DNA of 32,364 nt from Candidatus Uhrbacteria bacterium RIFOXYB2_FULL_45_11 (GTDB lineage: Bacteria > Patescibacteriota > Patescibacteriia > UBA9934 > GWF2-40-263), in assembly GCA_001791715.1 (NCBI GenBank), contig MGFD01000030.1:9246-41609 (forward strand), in the 5' to 3' direction. Below the pieces are notes generated by a model. The model was given only the letters and a program-made list of their open reading frames with translations, was not told where the DNA came from and did not search any database. Below are positions 27,280 through 32,364 of the stretch, in pieces; the stretch's first letter is position 1, and each line of letters opens with the position of its first letter. The position numbers and the translations under genes were made by a program.

Positions 27280-28482
27280 ATGTCCACAAATACCGATAAA
27301 GATGCAATCAATCACTTGCTTACGCGCGGGGTAGAAAATATCTACCCGTCTTTCGATTATCTTGAGGCGCGCTTGAATGAGGGGAAACAACTCACATTGT
27401 ATCTTGGAATCGATCCAACCGGTCCAGATTTACATTTGGGTCACGCGATTCCACTTCGCAAAATGGCAGAATTCCAAAAACTTGGTCACAAGTTGATTTT
27501 GCTTATTGGGGATTTCACGGCGATGATTGGCGATCCAACAGATAAATCCGCAACGCGTGTGCAGCAAACGCGCGAGCAAGTTCTTGCGAATGCCGCGAAG
27601 TATAAAGAACAAGCGAGCAAAATCATTTCGTTTGAAGGCGAGAATGCGGCTGAACTCAAATACAACAGCGAATGGCTCGCGAAACTCGGATTCACAGATG
27701 TTGTTGAACTCGCGTCGAACTTTACGGTTCAACAAATGCTTGAACGTGATATGTTCGAAAAGCGTATTGCAGAAGGAAAGCCCGTTCATCTTCATGAGTT
27801 CCTCTATCCATTGATGCAAGCGTACGATTCGGTTGCGATGGATGTCGATGGTGAAATTGGTGGAAACGATCAAACATTCAACATGCTTGCGGGTCGCGAT
27901 TTGATGAAATCGTTGAAAGGAAAAGAAAAATTCGTCATCACTTCGAAATTGCTTACGGATCCAACTGGAAAGAAAATGGGAAAGAGTGAAGGGAACATGA
28001 TCACGCTCTCAGACACACCAGACGATGTGTTCGGCAAAGTCATGAGTTGGACCGATGGAATGATTATTCCTGGATTCGAGATTCTGACGGATCTTCCAAA
28101 CGGAGAAATTAAAGAGATGAAAATCGCGATGGGAGACGGTGTGAATCCACGCGACTTCAAGGTGAAGCTCGCGGCAGAAGTAGTTGCGACGTTTTTCGAC
28201 AGAGCAACGGGTGACGCAGCCGTTGATCGATTCAACAAATTATTCCAAGAACACGCCGTACCGGAAGATGTTCCAGAAGTAAAACTCGAAGGTGCGATGA
28301 GTATCGTTGACGCACTCGTTGCAACCAAGCTTGCGCAATCAAAAGGCGACGCGCGTCGATTAATCGACGGCGGGGGAGTAAAGGTGAACGAGGAAGTCGT
28401 GACCTCATATGATTTTGTTGTGGATCCTGCAATGAGTCCGTTGTTGCAAAAGGGAAAAAGACATTTTGCGCGTATTGTGTAA
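27280..28482 (+). CDS. tyrS: Tyrosyl-tRNA synthetase
   Basis: 400 aa. Charges tRNA-Tyr. Class I HIGH motif as HLGH (52-55) in GIDPTGPDLHLGHAIPLRKM, KMSKS motif as KMGKS (232-236), GGNDQTFNMLAGRDL for tyrosine/tRNA binding, and a C-terminal S4 domain (DALVATKLAQSKGDARRLIDGGGVKVNEE). The PTGPDLHLGH form and length match the TyrZ-like class. ATG at 27280 is preferred; the frame from 27250 reads through a repeat. No Shine-Dalgarno. A terminator follows at 28581. Confidence 0.97.
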   Translation: MSTNTDKDAINHLLTRGVENIYPSFDYLEARLNEGKQLTLYLGIDPTGPDLHLGHAIPLRKMAEFQKLGHKLILLIGDFTAMIGDPTDKSATRVQQTREQVLANAAKYKEQASKIISFEGENAAELKYNSEWLAKLGFTDVVELASNFTVQQMLERDMFEKRIAEGKPVHLHEFLYPLMQAYDSVAMDVDGEIGGNDQTFNMLAGRDLMKSLKGKEKFVITSKLLTDPTGKKMGKSEGNMITLSDTPDDVFGKVMSWTDGMIIPGFEILTDLPNGEIKEMKIAMGDGVNPRDFKVKLAAEVVATFFDRATGDAAVDRFNKLFQEHAVPEDVPEVKLEGAMSIVDALVATKLAQSKGDARRLIDGGGVKVNEEVVTSYDFVVDPAMSPLLQKGKRHFARIV

Positions 28483-28521
28483 TGTGGATGCGAATGTGTT
28501 ATTTATTTTTCGAGCGAAGTC

Positions 28522-28557
28522 GAGAGACTGAATGCGTTCATGTTCGAATAGTCTCTC
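28522..28557. repeat. Hairpin in the tyrS downstream region
   Basis: GAGAGACT (28522-28529) pairs with AGTCTCTC (28550-28557). No T run, so not a terminator. The rest of this 190-base gap holds the terminator at 28581 and the start region of the RhuM-Fic gene. Confidence 0.45.
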
Positions 28558-28580
28558 CATAAAGTCGAGAAATAAGTTAG

Positions 28581-28606
28581 AAAAGAACCCGTTACGGGTT
28601 CTTTTT
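28581..28606 (+). terminator. Terminator after tyrS
   Basis: GAACCCG, loop TTA, CGGGTTC, then five T, with A bases on the left side that extend the stem. Confidence 0.85.
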
Positions 28607-28672
28607 CGTATAAGAATAATTATCCACAAGACGCTTGTTTCCTTTGTGTTGATAGAAGAAAATGTATCCAAT

Positions 28673-28728
28673 ATGAAAAAACAAACATCCATAAAGACCT
28701 GATTATTTATCAGGCAAAAGATGGGGCG
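28673..28728 (+). other. Frameshifted N-terminus of the RhuM-Fic gene
   Basis: In the frame of the main CDS, this stretch reads EKTNIHKDLIIYQAKDGA, which aligns with the N-terminus of the RhuM gene at 30535 (EKKELNNEIIIYQSKDGL). There is no ATG, GTG or TTG start in that frame upstream. An ATG at 28673 is followed by six A (28676... run) and is one base out of frame. A seventh A would give ATG AAA AAA ACA AAC ATC and join the two. Confidence 0.65.
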
Positions 28729-29652
28729 TTGGAATTTAAAGCGGACAGTAAAAAAGAAACGATTTGGTTAACACAGCAACAAGTTGCGCAGCTTTTTGAT
28801 GTTCAAAAGGCCGCAATTTCAAAGCATGTTAAGAACATCTTTGATACAAAAGAACTTTCTTATCAAGCAACTGTTTCCAAAATGGAAACAGTTCAAATTG
28901 AAGGAGAGAGAAAAATTAAACGTTCGGTTGAGTATTACAATCTTGATTTAGTTTTGTCTGTGGGTTATCGCGTAAATTCGATTAAAGCTACGCAATTCCG
29001 CCAATGGGCAACCAAAACGTTGCGTCAGCACATCACAAAGGGGTACACCATTAATCCAAAAGTCATTAAAAATCATTACGCCGAATTTCAGAAAGCGATT
29101 CAGAATATTAAACAGCTTTTGCCGGCAGAAACAAATATTGATCACGCAAGTGTATTAGAGTTGATCTCTGCGTTCGCGGACACATGGATTTCGCTTGAGG
29201 CGTATGACAAAGACACATTTGCCACAAAAGGAACAACAAAAAAATCCATCACCATTACCTCTGACATGCTTTCTCAAGCGCTCGCAGAATTAAGGCGCGT
29301 GCTTATGAAGAAAAAAGAAGCAACCGAGTTGTTTGGATCTGAACGCAAATCAGGAAGTGTTCAGGGAATTGTTGGAAACATCATGCAAACATTTGGCGGC
29401 AAGCAACTCTATCCAACCATTGAAGAGAAAGCCGCGAACCTTTTGTACTTCATGGTCAAAGATCATCCATTCTCTGACGGCAATAAGCGCAGTGGTGCGT
29501 ATGCGTTTGTTTGGTTTTTAAATCAAGCCGGTGTTTTGAATCGCTCAACACTCACCCCACCAGCTCTTACGGCACTTACGCTTTTCATCGCGGAAAGTGA
29601 TCCAAAACACAAAGATAAAATGATTGGTCTTGTTTTGCAGCTTCTGAAATAA
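28729..29652 (+). CDS. RhuM-family protein fused to Fic/Doc domain
   Basis: 307 aa from TTG 28729, but the true N-terminus is upstream, out of frame by one base. RhuM-like N-terminal region with a winged-helix-type segment (WLTQQQVAQLFDVQKAAISKHVKNIF) and the family block NLDLVLSVGYRVNSIKATQFRQWATKTLRQHI. C-terminal Fic/Doc domain with HPFSDGNKRSG (246-256), an intact active-site loop. Fic proteins transfer AMP or other groups to hydroxyl side chains, and Doc-type members are toxins. No obvious inhibitory motif or antitoxin gene is adjacent. It is paired with a second RhuM gene at 30535, which lacks the Fic domain. Confidence 0.85.
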   Translation: MEFKADSKKETIWLTQQQVAQLFDVQKAAISKHVKNIFDTKELSYQATVSKMETVQIEGERKIKRSVEYYNLDLVLSVGYRVNSIKATQFRQWATKTLRQHITKGYTINPKVIKNHYAEFQKAIQNIKQLLPAETNIDHASVLELISAFADTWISLEAYDKDTFATKGTTKKSITITSDMLSQALAELRRVLMKKKEATELFGSERKSGSVQGIVGNIMQTFGGKQLYPTIEEKAANLLYFMVKDHPFSDGNKRSGAYAFVWFLNQAGVLNRSTLTPPALTALTLFIAESDPKHKDKMIGLVLQLLK

Positions 29653-29675
29653 CCCTTGATGTTTTGATGAAAATA

Positions 29676-29689
29676 AGGCAAGCTTGCCT
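29676..29689. repeat. 14-base palindrome between genes
   Basis: AGGCAAGCTTGCCT is a perfect palindrome in the 59-base gap before the acidic protein gene. It may be a protein-binding site or a hairpin; there is no T run. Confidence 0.4.
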
Positions 29690-29711
29690 CAAATTCACCT
29701 AACGTCCATCT

Positions 29712-30425
29712 ATGTCCACAAAATTGGAACAAATCGAATCCCTTTCGGAACAAAATTCCCTTGAAGCGATCCAAGCGCTTCTTGAGATCTTGCAAGATGA
29801 AACACTCACAGAAGAAGAGCTTGAAGCCGCAGAAGAAGCGTTTGAGACCGTCTCTTTTTTGCACGCGCTTCCACAAAATGAAGAAGAAGAGCGTGATGTC
29901 AAACTTTGTGCGCTCATTGCAAAGCGTCTCGACTATTTGCAAGACCTCGCGTTTGATTTTTACGAAGAGTCTGAAAATTTGGAACGTTGTAAATTAGAAT
30001 CTGAAGTTGCGGCTCGTATGCTGGAGCTTGCAACAGAAGATCAAAAGCAAGATCGCGAAATTGGCGTAAGTGTTGCGCATGACATGCTCGTCATGGCAGA
30101 AGAATCCTGCTCAACGGTTGAAGCTGAACTTGAACGCACAAACGAATGGATCGAATGCGCACACGACATGCTTCTCACACAAAAGTACCGCGCGCTCCCT
30201 GAAGAATGTTTTGAAGTGTTGTTCCCATCGGATGATGAGGATGAAGATGAAGAAGAATTTGATTGCTGCGGCGAGGATGATTGTGGAAGTGAAGAGTGTG
30301 AAGGATGTGACGATTGTACTGGTGGATGTAACGGAGAAGGATGTGAAGGCGGATGTGAGGAAGATATTGTGGAGGATGAAGAAGAGATGGAGGAAGGATG
30401 CTGCGGCGGAGGATGCTGCAAGTAA
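29712..30425 (+). CDS. Acidic helical protein with Cys-rich, metal-binding-like tail
   Basis: 237 aa. Residues 1-165 are strongly acidic and helical (EELEAAEEAFETV, AARMLELATEDQK). Residues about 170-237 form an Asp/Glu/Cys/Gly tail with repeated CxxC, CC and CEGC clusters (DCCGEDDCGSEECEGCDDC, GCCGGGCCK). The composition suggests metal binding, as in metallothioneins or metal-chaperone tails, but no family is recognised. No signal peptide, so cytoplasmic. It lies between two RhuM genes and has its own terminator. Confidence 0.75.
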   Translation: MSTKLEQIESLSEQNSLEAIQALLEILQDETLTEEELEAAEEAFETVSFLHALPQNEEEERDVKLCALIAKRLDYLQDLAFDFYEESENLERCKLESEVAARMLELATEDQKQDREIGVSVAHDMLVMAEESCSTVEAELERTNEWIECAHDMLLTQKYRALPEECFEVLFPSDDEDEDEEEFDCCGEDDCGSEECEGCDDCTGGCNGEGCEGGCEEDIVEDEEEMEEGCCGGGCCK

Positions 30426-30427
30426 AT

Positions 30428-30459
30428 AAAAAGCCGAGCCTGTGAGGGCTTGGCTTTTT
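30428..30459 (+). terminator. Terminator, GCCGAGCC hairpin copy 1
   Basis: AAAAGCC pairs with GGCTTTT, inner AGCC/GGCT, loop TGTGAG; T run. The core GCCGAGCCTGTGAGGGCTTG is the same as in copy 2 at 31590. Confidence 0.85.
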
Positions 30460-30534
30460 ATATCCACACAAACCTTTCTTTTTTGAGGGCAATAGGGAAA
30501 GATTGGGATAACTATTTTTTTTACACACAACCCT

Positions 30535-31569
30535 ATGGAAAAGAAAGAATTAAACAACGAAATTATTATCTATCAATCCAAGGATGGACTTACAAAAGTC
30601 GATGTTCAAATGGATGGCGATACGATATGGGTTTCTCAAGCACAACTTGCCGAATTGTTTGGTGTGACTTCACAAAACATCACTATTCACTTAAAAAATA
30701 TCTTTTCCGATGGTGAATTAGATGAAAATCGAACTTGTAAAGAATCCTTACAGGTTCAAAAAGAAGGTGATCGTGAAGTGCAGCGAAAGATAAAAATGTA
30801 TAATTTAGATGTAGTGATTTCGGTTGGTTATCGTATTAACTCTAATATTGCCACGAATTTCCGTATTTGGGCTACAACGCGTCTGCGTGAATATATCGTT
30901 AAGGGTTTTACAATGAATGATGATTTTCTCAAAGAGAGTGGTGGTGGCAAATATTGGCATGAATTGCTTGATCGCATTCGTGACATACGTAGTAGTGAGA
31001 AGGTTTTGTATCGTCAGGTGCTTGATCTGTATGCCACCAGTCTTGATTACAATCCAAAAGCATTGGAATCTATAACGTTCTTCAAAATCGTACAAAATAA
31101 ATTGCACTACGCGGCCCATGGCAACACCGCTGCGGAGGTCATTGCCGCACGAGCAAATGCCGGCAAGCCATTTATGGGTTTGTTGAGTTTTTCGGATGGC
31201 GGAGTAAGTAAAAAAGATATTGCTATTGCAAAAAATTATCTTGATGAGAAAGAGTTAAAGATTTTAAATAATATTGTTTCCGCATTTTTTGATTTGGCGG
31301 AAGTGAAGGTATTGGAACGCCATCCCATGTACATGAAAGACTGGATAACCCAACTCGATAAGTTGATCAGCGCTTTTGACAAAAAAGTTCTTACAGAAAC
31401 TGGCTCAATCAGTCATGAACAGGCAAATGAAAAAGCCGTGAGTGAATATCGCAAGTATCAAGCAAAGATATTGTCTCCGGTTGAGGAGGTGTATTTGGAG
31501 AGTTTGAAGGTGTTGGAAAAGGAGGTGGGGAAGAAGATGAAGGGGGATAGAGTGAAAGAAGGAAAATAG
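30535..31569 (+). CDS. RhuM-family protein
   Basis: 344 aa. Starts MEKKELNNEIIIYQSKDG. The winged-helix-like segment IWVSQAQLAELFGVTSQNITIHLKNIF and block NLDVVISVGYRINSNIATNFRIWATTRLREYIV match the neighbour at 28729. The C-terminal half is the standard RhuM helical domain (RQVLDLYATSLDYNP, LHYAAHGNTAAEVIAARANA, YLDEKELKILNNIVSAFFDLAEVKV). RhuM was named from a Salmonella pathogenicity-island gene; its biochemical role is not established. It ends in a basic Lys-rich tail. No antitoxin is visible. Confidence 0.9.
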   Translation: MEKKELNNEIIIYQSKDGLTKVDVQMDGDTIWVSQAQLAELFGVTSQNITIHLKNIFSDGELDENRTCKESLQVQKEGDREVQRKIKMYNLDVVISVGYRINSNIATNFRIWATTRLREYIVKGFTMNDDFLKESGGGKYWHELLDRIRDIRSSEKVLYRQVLDLYATSLDYNPKALESITFFKIVQNKLHYAAHGNTAAEVIAARANAGKPFMGLLSFSDGGVSKKDIAIAKNYLDEKELKILNNIVSAFFDLAEVKVLERHPMYMKDWITQLDKLISAFDKKVLTETGSISHEQANEKAVSEYRKYQAKILSPVEEVYLESLKVLEKEVGKKMKGDRVKEGK

Positions 31570-31589
31570 GGTTGATTTTGAACTGTGGG

Positions 31590-31618
31590 AGCCGAGCCTG
31601 TGAGGGCTTGGCTTTTTT
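31590..31618 (+). terminator. Terminator, GCCGAGCC hairpin copy 2
   Basis: Same hairpin core as at 30428, followed by six T. Confidence 0.85.
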
Positions 31619-31647
31619 GTTTCATGTTCAAATAAACGGGAAGGGAA

Positions 31648-31653
31648 TAAAAT
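31648..31653 (+). promoter_or_regulatory. -10-like box placing the RNA start at the ATG
   Basis: TAAAAT ends 8 bases before the ATG at 31662; no Shine-Dalgarno. Consistent with a leaderless mRNA. Confidence 0.45.
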
Positions 31654-31661
31654 AGACGTAT

Positions 31662-32132
31662 ATGAAAATCCCCTCCAAGCTCAAGCTCCCGATTTCAATC
31701 CTTGTCGCCGTCCTTGTGGGTGCACTCGGTTCGCTTTTTACGTCGTCGTCTGTCACAACGTGGTACGCAACCATCAATAAACCCGCGTTCAATCCGCCCT
31801 CCTGGCTCTTTGCTCCCGTCTGGACGATTCTTTACATCCTTATGGGAATTTCATTCTGGCTCATTTGGAAAAGTCGTTCTCCAGAAAAGCATCGCGCGAT
31901 GGGATTATTCGTCATCCAGCTCATCTTAAACGGAATCTGGTCGCCCATCTTTTTCGGTGCGCAAGCGATCGGCGGAGCACTCGCCCTTATCGTGTTGCTC
32001 TGGGCAGCGATTGTTTTGACCATCCTCGTCTTCAAGAAAATCTCCAAACCAGCCGCCTGGCTTTTGGTGCCGTACATTGTGTGGGTGAGTTTCGCAACCG
32101 TGTTGAACTTTGCGATTTGGAGGTTGAATTAG
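31662..32132 (+). CDS. tspO: TspO/MBR family membrane protein
   Basis: 156 aa with five membrane helices, the usual length. Family marks: WYATINKPAFNPPSWLFAPVWTILYILMGIS, QLILNGIWSPIFFG, and PYIVWVSFATVLNFAIWRLN at the C-terminus. TspO binds porphyrins and sterol-like or tetrapyrrole ligands and may act in stress or tetrapyrrole breakdown. No heme genes are seen in this window, so the ligand here is unknown. Confidence 0.95.
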   Translation: MKIPSKLKLPISILVAVLVGALGSLFTSSSVTTWYATINKPAFNPPSWLFAPVWTILYILMGISFWLIWKSRSPEKHRAMGLFVIQLILNGIWSPIFFGAQAIGGALALIVLLWAAIVLTILVFKKISKPAAWLLVPYIVWVSFATVLNFAIWRLN

Positions 32133-32164
32133 GGGTTTGATATAAAAATTTCAATTTTAGATTG

Positions 32165-32364
32165 ATGAGAGTTATGTATAGCGAAAATCCGTTTCATTCG
32201 ATGAAACATCTGGATGGAAGTTTGGAAAAAAAAGATGTCGTGAGTCTGGATGCGTCTCTTGATTCTGCAAAAAAGATTGAGAGACTTGGTGGTGGTCAAA
32301 CGGCGAGTGTTTGGAAGATGGAAACAGAGATTGATCATAAGCCATTTTATTTTGCACGAAAACA
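32165..32364 (+). CDS. Kinase-like protein (3' partial)
   Basis: The frame runs off the window end; starts at 32165 or 32174 (both ATG, same frame). LGGGQTASVWKM resembles a glycine-rich ATP loop, and PFYFARK supplies a lysine at a fitting distance, as in protein-kinase-like or aminoglycoside-phosphotransferase-like folds. Only about 65 residues are visible, so this remains tentative. Confidence 0.55.
   Translation, partial: MRVMYSENPFHSMKHLDGSLEKKDVVSLDASLDSAKKIERLGGGQTASVWKMETEIDHKPFYFARK

Overview
Origin. The window looks like a chromosomal segment of a Candidate Phyla Radiation (Patescibacteria) bacterium. This is inferred from gene content, not from a search: two small GIY-YIG nucleases, exported type IV secretion pilin-like proteins with lytic domains, the lemA-htpX-clpC set, RhuM-type proteins, many small conserved membrane proteins, almost no metabolism, and palindromic repeats inside coding genes. 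UGA is a stop (radA ends in TGA), so the glycine-UGA code of some CPR lineages does not apply.

Layout. 1-1.2 kb: end of a zinc-ribbon membrane protein. 1.2-4.3 kb: RibD/DHFR-like reductase, M15 peptidase, HExxH zincin, a 68-bp repeat in two copies, and tRNA-Ser(UGA) and tRNA-Ser(GCU) with a GIY-YIG gene between them. 4.4-7.2 kb: a YqiJ-like membrane protein and a flotillin/YqiK-like protein. 7.2-10.7 kb: unknown and small membrane proteins plus uppP. 10.7-11.2 kb: tRNA-Arg(GCG) followed by a GIY-YIG gene and a second copy of the tRNA 3' half, which together look like a 393-bp mobile element. 11.2-13.4 kb: recG carrying three in-frame palindromic inserts. 13.4-25.6 kb: a continuous minus-strand block, transcribed lemA > htpX > clpC > membrane protein > anchored beta-propeller > DsbA-like protein > pilin-like/M15 fusion > pilin-like/NlpC-like fusion > radA > HExxH zincin. 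25.8-28.5 kb: a phosphohexomutase gene (one more palindromic insert) and tyrS. 28.6-31.6 kb: a RhuM-Fic gene with an apparent frameshift, an acidic Cys-rich protein and a second RhuM gene. 31.6 kb to end: TspO/MBR protein and the start of a kinase-like gene.

How genes may work together. The minus-strand block combines quality control (LemA, HtpX, ClpC), an envelope thiol oxidoreductase and two Cys-rich exported proteins. Those two share an N-terminal Cys-rich region and a two-helix pilin-like module but end in different peptidoglycan-hydrolase-like domains. The DsbA-like protein probably forms their disulfides. This suggests envelope remodelling linked to a secretion or pilus machine.

Most unusual signals: (1) the GIY-YIG element splitting tRNA-Arg, with tandem hairpins at its end; (2) four intergenic inverted repeats filling gaps upstream of dsbA, clpC, htpX and lemA, with arms built from short tandem words that differ between sites; three of the four share an ACGTTTT-type loop core; (3) the modular pilin-hydrolase fusions; (4) coding palindromes in recG and the mutase gene.
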